The notes: a model not told the origin generated them from the letters alone. Positions 1-6,388 are shown, numbered from the stretch's first letter. The stretch: DNA of 64,000 nt from Lacticaseibacillus suibinensis (GCF_003946175.1 NZ_RHOK01000010.1:1-64000); one strand, 5' to 3'. Numbers and translations are program-made.

Positions 1-148
1 ATTCAAGCAGTCCAATCCGCACTGAACCATCGTCCCAGACGTATTCTGAACTATCTTCGCCCATGCGATTACTACCGATGCATGGCGTAACAGCCTAGAC
101 CACTATCAAGAATTCGTTATCATCGTTGCACTTGACTTGAAAATTGAG
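1..148 (-). pseudogene. Fragment of an unidentified phage gene at window edge
   Basis: A second minus-strand frame takes over where the neighbouring metallophosphoesterase-like gene loses its family pattern. From about 148 down to the edge it reads as plausible protein (LNFQVKCNDDNEF, then after a TAG at 95-97, SSEYVWDDGSVRIGLLE). The ATG at 62-64 could start a separate gene running out of the window, but no good ribosome site precedes it. I cannot name the family. It may be the tail of a gene joined here by deletion or recombination. Confidence 0.3.
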
Positions 149-908
149 GCAGCGGAATAATCTGATCAAACAACTTCACAGCATCATGGAATGCCTGACG
201 CATGTTTGCGTGATCTAATTGTGTTCCTCTAACCGTTTGTGTTGCATGAATCTGATCACTATGGAACAGATCTCCCAACTGCTCGATCACAATCTCGTTG
301 TAGCCGTCCATGATGATCTCTCTAAGTTGGCTCACCATGTCTTTTAGATCGGCGAATGTTGTCCAGCCAAAATGCAGGTCAGGCAATGGGATAACTAGGT
401 TGCGATCGCCAGATTTCTTCATGCCGTAATTGACCGGAATTATTTTGGTGTTGAACGCTTCAGCCATTTCACTTATCGATAAGCCTTGTTTCGGCTTTAC
501 GCGAATATGAATGCTGTACTGCGGAACTATGCCGTCTTCGGTACTATGCTGCTCATACACTTTGTAGTCGCCTAAGACCATCTCGAACTTATCAGGATCG
601 TATCCACACAACTCCATCAAAGTTCGTGGGTCTTTATTTGGCTCATGCTTGAGTCTCATTAAGGCCGTGACTGTTTGGCTACCATCAGCATTAAGAGCGA
701 CTTTTCTGTCAGCGGATGTAGCCTTTGTATTTGTACCATCTGAGTCATATTCATTAGGCATGGGTGATTGAAACTCAATTCCAAGCCGCCGCGATTTCTT
801 CTGGACTGCATCGTAGCTAATTCCTAGCTTGTCTGCTGTCTCGCGTCTGGTAAAGCCTTCAGAGGCGAGCTTCCTAATGCCACTGATTTGTTCATCTGTC
901 CATTGCAT
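120..908 (-). CDS. Phage HTH plus metallophosphoesterase-like protein, C-terminally truncated
   Basis: The 262-residue protein starts with a homeodomain-like helix-turn-helix (about residues 3-45, with TRRETADKLGISYDAVQKK) followed by a linker. A calcineurin-like phosphoesterase start follows: PDLHFG at about 174-179 gives the first metal-binding Asp and His, and GDLFHSDQ at about 212-219 gives the second Asp. The later GNH[DE] and C-terminal histidine motifs of the family are missing, because the frame stops shortly after LFDQIIP. It is probably an inactive remnant. The ATG follows a GGAGGCGAGTAG ribosome site. Family assignment is from motifs only. Confidence 0.6.
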   Translation of the reverse strand: MQWTDEQISGIRKLASEGFTRRETADKLGISYDAVQKKSRRLGIEFQSPMPNEYDSDGTNTKATSADRKVALNADGSQTVTALMRLKHEPNKDPRTLMELCGYDPDKFEMVLGDYKVYEQHSTEDGIVPQYSIHIRVKPKQGLSISEMAEAFNTKIIPVNYGMKKSGDRNLVIPLPDLHFGWTTFADLKDMVSQLREIIMDGYNEIVIEQLGDLFHSDQIHATQTVRGTQLDHANMRQAFHDAVKLFDQIIPLPQFSSQVQR

Positions 909-931
909 CTACTCGCCTCCTAAAATTTAAA

Positions 932-1186
932 CTAGATGTCCATTGGGTCGTCATAACACGGCCCTTCTTCCCACCATGATGCCACGCACGTGGATGAGCT
1001 GTCATCTTCCCAATAGTCCTTATCAAGCTCAATCTCGACCACATCTTCGGGGCTGACATTCCTAGAAGATACATAATCATCTAGCTTGGCTTTATCCGTG
1101 GCTGCAAATACAACGTCAACCTCTTCGGATCCGCCTTCCCATTGATCGGCGTATCAAAATTCGTGTGTCACTAAATACAGTTTCAA
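932..1186 (-). pseudogene. Small acidic phage protein interrupted by an in-frame TGA
   Basis: A TTG at 1184-1186 follows the ribosome site GGAGGCGAGGAC and opens a frame reading KLYLVTHEF, then TGA (1154-1156), then about 73 further codons of good coding quality (YADQWEGGSEEVDVVFAATD, later KAKLDDYVSSRN) to a TAG at 932-934. The reading on both sides of the TGA looks like one short phage protein of about 84 residues. A tryptophan codon changed to TGA by one G-to-A step would explain it. No start codon with a ribosome site lies just after the TGA, so the downstream part is probably not made. Function unknown. Confidence 0.6.
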
Positions 1187-1268
1187 GTCCTCGCCTCCAA
1201 AAATAAGTTGTTTGCAATATAACTCCAAATATAGGACAATGATGGTACACCAAAAGGAGGTAATATCT

Positions 1269-1478
1269 ATGAGCTTAGATGGTAAAGTTGATAGCACTAA
1301 GGACAAAATCTCCGGTAAAGCCAAAGAAGTTGAAGGTAAAGTTACTGGTGATAAGGCCCGTGAAGCACAAGGTAAGGCTGAAGGCATGCTTGGCAAAGTA
1401 AAAGAAAAATTAGACGATGCCAAAGATGCCGTTAAAGATACCGTTGATGATGTAAAAGAAAAGTTCGATAAAGATTAA
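1269..1478 (+). CDS. CsbD-like general stress protein (prophage cargo)
   Basis: This 69-residue, highly charged protein of lysine, aspartate, glutamate and alanine (KAKEVEGKVTGDKAREAQGK, AEGMLGKVKEKLDDAKDAVK) matches the CsbD family of small helical stress proteins. CsbD-like proteins are common in lactobacilli and often respond to general or envelope stress; their molecular role is not settled. The ATG has a strong AAAGGAGG site 9 bases upstream. It is transcribed rightward, against the surrounding phage genes, and ends in its own terminator at 1486. This makes it a candidate lysogenic-conversion (moron) gene. Confidence 0.85.
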   Translation: MSLDGKVDSTKDKISGKAKEVEGKVTGDKAREAQGKAEGMLGKVKEKLDDAKDAVKDTVDDVKEKFDKD

Positions 1479-1485
1479 TCTCTTG

Positions 1486-1511
1486 GCCGGCATTTGCCGG
1501 CTATTTGTTTG
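1486..1511 (+). terminator. Rho-independent terminator after the CsbD-like gene
   Basis: GCCGG CATTT GCCGG forms a short GC hairpin directly after the stop codon and is followed by a T-rich stretch (CTATTTGTTT). It closes the single-gene rightward unit. Confidence 0.75.
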
Positions 1512-1520
1512 CACAAAAAT

Positions 1521-1545
1521 AGCACCTCACCGTTTGGCGGAGTGC
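1521..1545 (-). terminator. Terminator of the leftward DUF4145 transcript
   Basis: Read on the minus strand, AGCACTC... pairs with ...GAGGTGCT and is followed by ATTTTTG. It lies 30-50 bases after the DUF4145 stop and faces the CsbD terminator, so the two transcripts are insulated. Confidence 0.7.
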
Positions 1546-1573
1546 TTGCATAAATAAAAAGACGCCTAAGCGT

Positions 1574-2206
1574 CTAATTGTTTTTCTGCTCATCCATTGC
1601 ACCCAGCAATGCCGGATACTCGAAATTAGACTTAAGTAACATTTCGCAAAATTTGATTATCAGTTCAGCCTGCTGCTGTGTATTAATAACTAGTCGATGC
1701 GTTGCTGCATTTCCATACTTACGAATAGCATCAATCCATTTAGTACTGTTCGTAGTGACATAATTATGGTCTGCAAGATAATCTACATAAAATTGAAAGC
1801 TTTGATTATCTTTCGCCCCGAAACTAACAGCCACGTGGTCTAGTAAGGTTCTGCATAACAGAATGACACCAGTATATGCCCCAACAGAATATGCAGATCG
1901 CGCTTCTTCATAAATCTCATTTACATCTGGTTCGACGTTTTGAACAGAATTGCCGAAGTTTTTACCTGGAACCTGAATTTCCATGCCCTCCTTGTCCTTT
2001 CCTATAAAAGTTGGCAAGTTACATGATGTGCATATATAAATACCCGCTGGCTGTGATGTTTTGTAGTTACCATACTTGTCATGATATCCCAAAGACATCC
2101 CCTTCTCACTGTTTACACGTTCTCCACAATATCCACATGTAAAACTTGCACTTCGTATTGTTCCTGAGTTCCAATCATGTGCGTAATCATTTAAATCGTA
2201 TTTCAT
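1574..2206 (-). CDS. DUF4145 domain protein with N-terminal zinc-ribbon cysteines
   Basis: The protein has 210 residues from an ATG preceded by TGAGGTGATAAGA. Two CxxC pairs (CGYC near 24-27 and CTSC near 60-63) suggest a zinc ribbon. The C-terminal half has the DUF4145 pattern: ARSAYSVGAYTGVILLCRTLL, then an IRKYGNAATH motif. DUF4145 occurs alone in phages and also attached to restriction and other defence proteins; its biochemical role is not established. The gene has its own terminator and sits just downstream of the structured RNA and tRNA. It may be a cargo gene acting on competing phages, which is inference. Confidence 0.75.
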   Translation of the reverse strand: MKYDLNDYAHDWNSGTIRSASFTCGYCGERVNSEKGMSLGYHDKYGNYKTSQPAGIYICTSCNLPTFIGKDKEGMEIQVPGKNFGNSVQNVEPDVNEIYEEARSAYSVGAYTGVILLCRTLLDHVAVSFGAKDNQSFQFYVDYLADHNYVTTNSTKWIDAIRKYGNAATHRLVINTQQQAELIIKFCEMLLKSNFEYPALLGAMDEQKNN

Positions 2207-2265
2207 TCTTATCACCTCAAAAAAATAGTACTCCAGCATGAACTGGAATACTACGTTGAGGTGAG

Positions 2266-2338
2266 TGTAGACGGCAGGGCTTTAACCTGCACCCACGCAA
2301 TTATAAGTTGCGCGCTCTACCGATTGAGCTACATCTAC
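2266..2338 (-). tRNA. tRNA-Ile(UAU), phage encoded
   Basis: A full cloverleaf is visible on the minus strand. The acceptor GTAGATG/CGTCTAC has one G-U pair; the D stem is GCTC/GAGC; the anticodon stem CGCAA/TTGCG closes the 7-base loop CTTATAA; the T stem is GCAGG/CCTGC with a non-canonical loop TTAAAGC. The anticodon is UAU, reading AUA directly. No CCA is encoded (discriminator A, then CTCA). Bacteria usually read AUA with a lysidine-modified CAU tRNA, so this is an uncommon choice. It directly follows the 3' end of the large structured RNA. Confidence 0.88.
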
Positions 2339-2632
2339 GTAAGCGAGCGGACGGAGTTGCACCGCCCTGTTTCAGCATTGCTTAACCGGTACCAATGCCT
2401 TCCCTCATCGTCTGTTGCTCGCATAATGCGCCACCGGTCGTACTTCCCAGCGACGACTTCTGGCGAGATTGACCAGCCCAGATTGTGCCGGACTTTCACC
2501 GGGCTTCACTGCTGACCGAAGCAATGCAGTATGCAGGGTGCGACCCCGCTCATCATATGAAGGTGTCAATTAGTCTTGGCAAACTCACAAAGTCCCACCA
2601 TCCAAAGGCTCTGTGGTTGCTATCCTTGACTA

Positions 2633-2705
2633 TGTGAGAGGTGGGAATCGAACCCGCATATTGCCCGCCTGATGACGGGGTGCCGTACCAATTGGCTACT
2701 CTCAC
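2633..2705 (-). tRNA. tRNA or tRNA-like domain embedded in the large RNA, anticodon unclear
   Basis: A 7-bp acceptor GTGAGAG/CTCTCAC, a TA GCC...GGC D arm and a canonical T arm (GCGGG TTCGATT CCCAC, one mismatch) form a 73-base tRNA shape. The anticodon arm is irregular: CCC/GGG pairs enclose an oversized loop containing CGTCATCAGGC, and no placement gives five clean pairs and seven loop bases. CAU preceded by U is the only reading with the usual U33. It may be a decayed tRNA or a structural mimic. Some GOLLD RNAs are known to carry a tRNA inside. Confidence 0.6.
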
Positions 2706-2842
2706 TCCATGCTATCCGAGGCGATGGTTTCTGAGCCCTCGGTTTCGGTGGTTCCCACATTGCCTTGAAGTGCAAGGCATGTGACCACGCTTTATATTCG
2801 CCCATTATCCGTGCTAGCAAACACGCCGGGCTTTACCGGTTC

Positions 2843-2913
2843 TATCGCTGGTCGGGATTTGCACCCGGCATGATGATCATCAACTAAGCGTCTACCTATT
2901 CCGCCACAGCGAC
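2843..2913 (-). other. tRNA-Leu-like fold lacking a normal anticodon arm
   Basis: The 5' part GTCGCTG TG GCGGAATAGGTAGACGC looks like a class II (leucine-type) acceptor and D arm, and CGGG TGCAAAT CCCG with CAGCGAT gives a T arm and 3' acceptor. Between them there is only a short palindrome, TGATGATCATCA, which cannot make a 7-base anticodon loop. It probably belongs to the large RNA as a tRNA mimic rather than being a decoding tRNA. Confidence 0.5.
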
Positions 2914-3150
2914 ACGACACGAATCCTAGATACCGCGCTAGGCCGCTAACGACAGATCTGTCATCCGGTGTAAGTGTGTCTTCTTACACTGGCCAATTGT
3001 GTTTGCTCGCTCTCCCAGTTTAGTATGGGGTCATCGCAAGCTATTCCCCGTGCCGGAATCGGACCGGCAGCCGTGCGTGGCTTCCATATCGGGGTGACCT
3101 GTCCATGGCTTTATCATCACCACAGACCGACATAAACCAAGAAAGAAGGC

Positions 3151-3176
3151 GTGCCTCTGGTTCCCACCTTTGGCAC
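3151..3176 (-). terminator. Hairpin between the ArpU gene and the large RNA
   Basis: GTGCC and GGCAC enclose GGT/ACC with a tetraloop, and a T-rich tract (CTTCTTTCTTGGTTT on the minus strand) follows. It could end the early transcript after ArpU, or be the 5' hairpin of the large RNA. The tract is interrupted, so termination would be partial. Confidence 0.45.
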
Positions 3177-3198
3177 AATACAATAATAACATGCAATT

Positions 3199-3681
3199 TC
3201 AGGGCAGATGTCCAGTCTTTGTCCGCTCTTTGTCCGGTGTTTGTCCGCTGTTTGTCCGGACCAGCAATCCATGGTCACCGACCGGCCATAGTCCGGCAAA
3301 GGTATAAAGCGCGTCCTTAAGAGCATCGTAGTACCCGCTTTTCTCATATCCAGAATCCGCAATCAACATTTCTACGGCAATGGGTCGCTTAATGTAATAG
3401 TCTTTCAGTATGTTTCGCCGAGCATCATCTTCGATGCACTCGATTGTCTTTTCACAGACTTCTACGTACGTTTCATCATCCAAATGGTTGGTAATCTTTA
3501 TTTCCATAACGTTGCCGATTGATGGCGACCTTGGCATGCCATCAAGCGATGGCGACTTGATCGAGGCTTTCACACGTGACCGCTGTTTTCGTCTGCGATA
3601 GTCTTCTAGCACATTGTCAGCTTCGGCCACAGATGCTTCATAATCCCACGGGCTCACAGCACTAGCTGTTGTCTTTCTCAC
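3199..3681 (-). CDS. ArpU/RinA-family late transcription regulator
   Basis: This protein of about 160 residues (GTG at 3681, ribosome site AGGAG) has the ArpU-family pattern. It has a basic N-terminal part (DYRRRKQRSRVKASIKSP), an acidic middle, and a C-terminal sigma-like helix-turn-helix region (RRNILKDYYIKRPIAVEMLI through GYEKSGYYDALKDALYTFAG). Such proteins end the early operon and switch on late packaging, structural and lysis genes. Here the next thing downstream is the large RNA, so that RNA may belong to the late transcript. The same frame stays open upstream to 3756 and would add a membrane segment; see the findings. Confidence 0.82.
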   Translation of the reverse strand: MRKTTASAVSPWDYEASVAEADNVLEDYRRRKQRSRVKASIKSPSLDGMPRSPSIGNVMEIKITNHLDDETYVEVCEKTIECIEDDARRNILKDYYIKRPIAVEMLIADSGYEKSGYYDALKDALYTFAGLWPVGDHGLLVRTNSGQTPDKERTKTGHLP

Positions 3682-3752
3682 TTGCGCATCACTCCTTTCC
3701 CAATTAGCCCAGAACCACACGCCCACCAAGGCTATGAACAGCATGACGGCAA

Positions 3753-3866
3753 TCAACGATCATGCCACCAGTTGTAAATTAGCCAGATAGCTAGCGCGGT
3801 TAATCCAATGATTGTAGCAGCGATCTCGAACCAGAATTTGAATCCAAGATAATCATATAAGCTCAT
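3753..3866 (-). CDS. Small phage membrane protein (37 residues)
   Basis: The ATG at 3866 follows an ideal GGGAGGAAGT site. The product has a single hydrophobic segment (FEIAATIIGLTALAIWLIYN) and a short basic tail ending HDR. Its TGA overlaps a TTG that opens the frame running into the ArpU gene. Small single-span proteins of this sort are frequent in early phage operons; function unknown. Confidence 0.65.
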   Translation of the reverse strand: MSLYDYLGFKFWFEIAATIIGLTALAIWLIYNWWHDR

Positions 3867-4231
3867 ACTTCCTCCCACTCGCCGCTCAGTCCCCCGGCGT
3901 TGCCATCCAAGTAGGCTTTGTACTGCACATCTGGAATTATTTCTGAAATGTCGGGGTATGAATCTCCGATAGGCTCATCTTGTATCGCATCGTCCGCCAA
4001 CGCGGCAATAAACTCGCGGCCGGTCATGAGCTGGTAGCGGTCACCATCTAGGTCTGTGTGAATGTCGTAGTCTTCCTCCAAGTGGCAGTACGCCTGCTGC
4101 AACCTGCGCTCCCACGCGAGGAGCGTCGTCCCGACAATGCGGTCAACATTCCGATTGACGTTTCCGGTTAGCCGCAGGCCTTCTGCCTCCATGTCGCATA
4201 GAACCGCACTCACGGTTTCAGTCTTCGTCAT
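3863..4231 (-). CDS. Hypothetical phage protein
   Basis: A 122-residue acidic protein starts at ATG 4231 with GGAGGTGGCC upstream, overlapping the end of the YopX gene by 14 bases. It contains ERRLQQAYCHLEEDYDIHTD and LMTGREFIAALADDAI. I do not recognise a family. Tight overlaps on both sides show that it is translated as part of the early operon. Confidence 0.65.
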   Translation of the reverse strand: MTKTETVSAVLCDMEAEGLRLTGNVNRNVDRIVGTTLLAWERRLQQAYCHLEEDYDIHTDLDGDRYQLMTGREFIAALADDAIQDEPIGDSYPDISEIIPDVQYKAYLDGNAGGLSGEWEEV

Positions 4232-4667
4232 GCTCGGCCACCTCCAGTAGCTGTTTGTCCTCAAATATGTTCCCGATGACCTCGTAGGTACGATATTCCC
4301 CGCTATAATACAGCCGAAAGTCGTGGCCATCCTTATCGTGGATGGTAAACGATGGGTCAACTCGTCCGTAGTGAACAGCCCCCACAAACGATTTTTCATG
4401 CTGCCTTCTCGGTTTGCTCCGAACGATGTCGCCTTCATAGATTTCCCGCCCGTTCTTGTCGTGCAGGCCGGTGTACTGCATGATCCGCCGGAACGGTACG
4501 CCGTTCATATCTTTTTCTTCCTCGCGATTGTCGTCTGACTCTTCGTGGTCGAAGACAAACATAGTCGCATTGTCTGACTCCAGCCGGTCGGAATAGCTCA
4601 TGCCGTGGCCTTTGCCATACATTTTTTCGCGCTCTGGATCCCACTCGCGAAACTTAATCTGTCTCAT
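4218..4667 (-). CDS. YopX family phage protein
   Basis: The 149-residue sequence opens IKFREWDPEREKMYG and contains MQYTGLHDKNGREIYEGDIV near the middle, followed by FVGAVHYGRV and YEVIGNIFED. This is the classic YopX layout of siphoviruses and the SPbeta prophage. The biochemical role of YopX is unknown. The ATG overlaps the end of the preceding damaged gene. Confidence 0.9.
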   Translation of the reverse strand: MRQIKFREWDPEREKMYGKGHGMSYSDRLESDNATMFVFDHEESDDNREEEKDMNGVPFRRIMQYTGLHDKNGREIYEGDIVRSKPRRQHEKSFVGAVHYGRVDPSFTIHDKDGHDFRLYYSGEYRTYEVIGNIFEDKQLLEVAEHDED

Positions 4668-4944
4668 CTCGCACCTCCGGGATATAGTCCTTGACCTTCA
4701 TATCGTCCACCCACACTTCGGCATTGATCGCATTGGTGCGCTCTCGCACAACATCTAAGACACGTTTCCGCCCCTTTTCGCTCCAAGTGCTGATGTCGGG
4801 TACAGGCATTAGGTTCGCGTCATATCACTGGAAGGCAAGCACATGGTCCTTGGTGCGTTTCTTATCAAGGAGAAGCTCATCGGTGCCAAATCCACGACCG
4901 ATCGAGAAGCCACCCTTAAAGTATTCAGCTAGATTAATTCTCAT
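4654..4944 (-). pseudogene. Phage protein gene interrupted by an in-frame TGA
   Basis: From ATG 4944 the frame reads RINLAEYFKGGFSIGRGFG and LLLDKKRTKDHVLAFQ, then TGA at 4825-4827, then YDANLMPVPDISTWSEKGRK and DVVRERTNAINAEVWVDD to a TAA at 4654. Codon use and sense are uninterrupted apart from the stop, giving a 96-residue product if TGA were read as an amino acid, most simply tryptophan. This is the second such lesion in the prophage. The first 39 codons may still be made. Function not recognised. Confidence 0.65.
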
Positions 4945-5365
4945 CTCGCACCTTCGCCTCCAGTTTCACGATTTCGCCAGTTTCCTCAACGCGCCAGACA
5001 CCGTACAGCCACGCACGGGCTATTACATCACTATGCAGGAGATAATATTTTCTAATATCTTCATGAATTGCTGAAACAACCTTTTCCACACCGATACGCC
5101 ATGGTTCAACTAGATCAAACAGTAAATCCGTTAAACCTTTTTCGCTGCCATAAGTCGTCCAATAAAACTTGATTGCATCACTTACCGCTTTCGGAATCAC
5201 CGGCAGATCATCTGGCAGAGCGGCATCATAACTTTTTTTAAAATACATAAAGTCCAATTCTGGAATGTGTTCATCTGGTTCATTGACGAGTTTATCAAGA
5301 CGTTTTTCGTCTTCAAGGTAAGCTGCTAATAATTTATTTAATACGTCCCGCTTCGTCTCAGTCAT
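4934..5365 (-). CDS. DUF1642-like phage protein
   Basis: A 143-residue acidic protein opens TETKRDVLNKLLAAYLEDEK and has the motif LPVIPKAVSDAIKFYWTTYG, which resembles the DUF1642 core of lactococcal and lactobacillus phages. Stop and start codons overlap with both neighbours. DUF1642 has no known function. The opening TETKRDV is shared with the next upstream gene, suggesting exchange or duplication of 5' ends. Confidence 0.65.
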   Translation of the reverse strand: MTETKRDVLNKLLAAYLEDEKRLDKLVNEPDEHIPELDFMYFKKSYDAALPDDLPVIPKAVSDAIKFYWTTYGSEKGLTDLLFDLVEPWRIGVEKVVSAIHEDIRKYYLLHSDVIARAWLYGVWRVEETGEIVKLEAKVRDEN

Positions 5366-5688
5366 TTCTCCACCTCAGGTAGATTGCGGCCACACATCGG
5401 GTATCGCTGAATTAGAATGCGCAAGTTGATGTGCGGTTCGTGCCCGTCATATTTGTCACGCATCAATAGCTGATCATCCACGATCCTGACCATGTAGCGT
5501 CCAGTGTCACGCAGGGGCTTAGGGTTATCGTCGCGGCAGTACGGGCAATCTGCCTGTTCTGCGTTGTCCAGTGCGGCGGCGTAACGCTGTCGTGCCTCAT
5601 TCACACATTCAGCAGCTAATGGGTCTTTAAGCGCCTTTATCATGTCGAGATAATACTCGAACACGTCCCGCTTCGTCTCCTCACTCAT
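5362..5688 (-). CDS. Hypothetical phage protein with CPYC motif
   Basis: A 108-residue product from ATG 5688 (site AGAAGGATAACG). It opens EETKRDVFEYYLDMIKALKD, has a CPYCRDDNPKPLRDTGRYMV segment that may bind a metal together with the late MCGRN cysteine, and ends LPEVEK. An in-frame ATG at 5706 is possible but lies inside the upstream gene. Family not recognised. Confidence 0.6.
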   Translation of the reverse strand: MSEETKRDVFEYYLDMIKALKDPLAAECVNEARQRYAAALDNAEQADCPYCRDDNPKPLRDTGRYMVRIVDDQLLMRDKYDGHEPHINLRILIQRYPMCGRNLPEVEK

Positions 5689-5690
5689 CG

Positions 5691-6275
5691 TTATCCTTCT
5701 CTCCACATGTTCATCTCGCAGTCCTGCAATCCGTATTGCTGAATCTCAGCCGCGGTGAACCAGGTCAATTCAAGCTGGCGACCAATTAATCCAGTATTTC
5801 GAACTGGGAATGTGTCACTGCGATTGTGGTGTTTGAGCTTTGACTCCGGTGAATACTTCTGGAAAATCCAACCGTCAGCATATGGCACTTTAAGTTGATA
5901 CCGTTTCTCCTTCGCCACCGTGTAGCCATTGGCGTAGGCGCGCATGAGGCGGTCTTGAATGTGTGTGCGGTTTAAGCTCCCATAGTCGTCCCAATGCTCA
6001 TCCACATAGTCAGAGATTAAACCGGCACCGTAGTTGTCGTCTTTCAAAGCCTCTTTTAGCATCTTCGCTTCATTCTGGCTCACCACTTCTGGCTCCGGCT
6101 TCTCGACTAGCGCGACCACGTGGCCGCCGCGTTCGAAAGCAATGCGATTTGCATATTCATGGTTCCCGTTTGTAGTCCAGATGCAGGCTTCACTCGGCCA
6201 AAACTTTTCATCGTAAAAATCAAACCACTCACCCTTTTCATTCTTCACTGCATACAGCTTTGCTTTATCTGTCAT
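5691..6275 (-). CDS. DUF1642 family phage protein
   Basis: The 194-residue product starts at ATG 6275 behind GGGAGGAAGC. It has an N-terminal part with WFDFYDEKFWPSEACIWTTN and a C-terminal part ending in LELTWFTAAEIQQYGLQDCE, the type of C-terminal signature seen in DUF1642 proteins of lactobacillus phages. Function unknown. It is the second DUF1642-like gene in this short cluster. Confidence 0.7.
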   Translation of the reverse strand: MTDKAKLYAVKNEKGEWFDFYDEKFWPSEACIWTTNGNHEYANRIAFERGGHVVALVEKPEPEVVSQNEAKMLKEALKDDNYGAGLISDYVDEHWDDYGSLNRTHIQDRLMRAYANGYTVAKEKRYQLKVPYADGWIFQKYSPESKLKHHNRSDTFPVRNTGLIGRQLELTWFTAAEIQQYGLQDCEMNMWREG

Positions 6276-6388
6276 GCTTGCTTCCTCCCAATCTCCCATG
6301 CTGCCCAGCCAATGATGTAAATGGCAGCTACCGTGGCAATGTCCCAATACTTCCACACCGTGACGACCAAACTCACGAAATCATCCAT
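6272..6388 (-). CDS. Small phage membrane protein (38 residues)
   Basis: The ATG at 6388 opens MDDFVSLVVTVWKYWDIATV and continues into a hydrophobic span (AAIYIIGWAAW) with a basic tail GRKQA. Its stop overlaps the next ATG as ATGA, typical of coupled translation. Function unknown. Confidence 0.6.
   Translation of the reverse strand: MDDFVSLVVTVWKYWDIATVAAIYIIGWAAWEIGRKQA

Larger units (their letters stand above)
2342..3120 (-). ncRNA. Large ornate phage RNA, GOLLD/ROOL-like candidate
   Basis: About 780 bases with no credible protein gene contain many strong paired segments on the minus strand. Examples are GTGTAAG/CTTACAC (around 2953-2975), AGCCC/GGGCT enclosing a CCGG TGAAAGT CCGG hairpin (around 2475-2505), GTCGT/ACGAC nested in CGCC/GGCG (around 2429-2464), and GCGAGC/GCTCGC (2343-2422) enclosing GCATT/AATGC and GGGCGG TGCAACT CCGTCC. 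At least five hairpins have tRNA-type T-loop sequences. Size, prophage setting, position after the late regulator, and tRNAs next to and inside it match the published GOLLD RNAs of Lactobacillales phages; ROOL is shorter and less likely. Both ends are approximate. The family call is by features, not by alignment. Confidence 0.7.

Noticed and set aside
892-1080. A 62-codon minus-strand frame between the damaged gene and the phosphoesterase.
   Set aside because: It overlaps the better frame of 932-1186 out of phase and has an arginine- and tryptophan-rich composition without family resemblance.
2470-2505. CCGGTGAAAGTCCGG looks like part of a cobalamin riboswitch.
   Set aside because: The other conserved blocks of that riboswitch are missing, it is not upstream of a suitable gene, and the hairpin fits the large phage RNA.
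2261-2820. Open frames of 66-84 codons on both strands within the structured RNA.
   Set aside because: They cross tRNA genes and hairpins and have no ribosome sites or family pattern.
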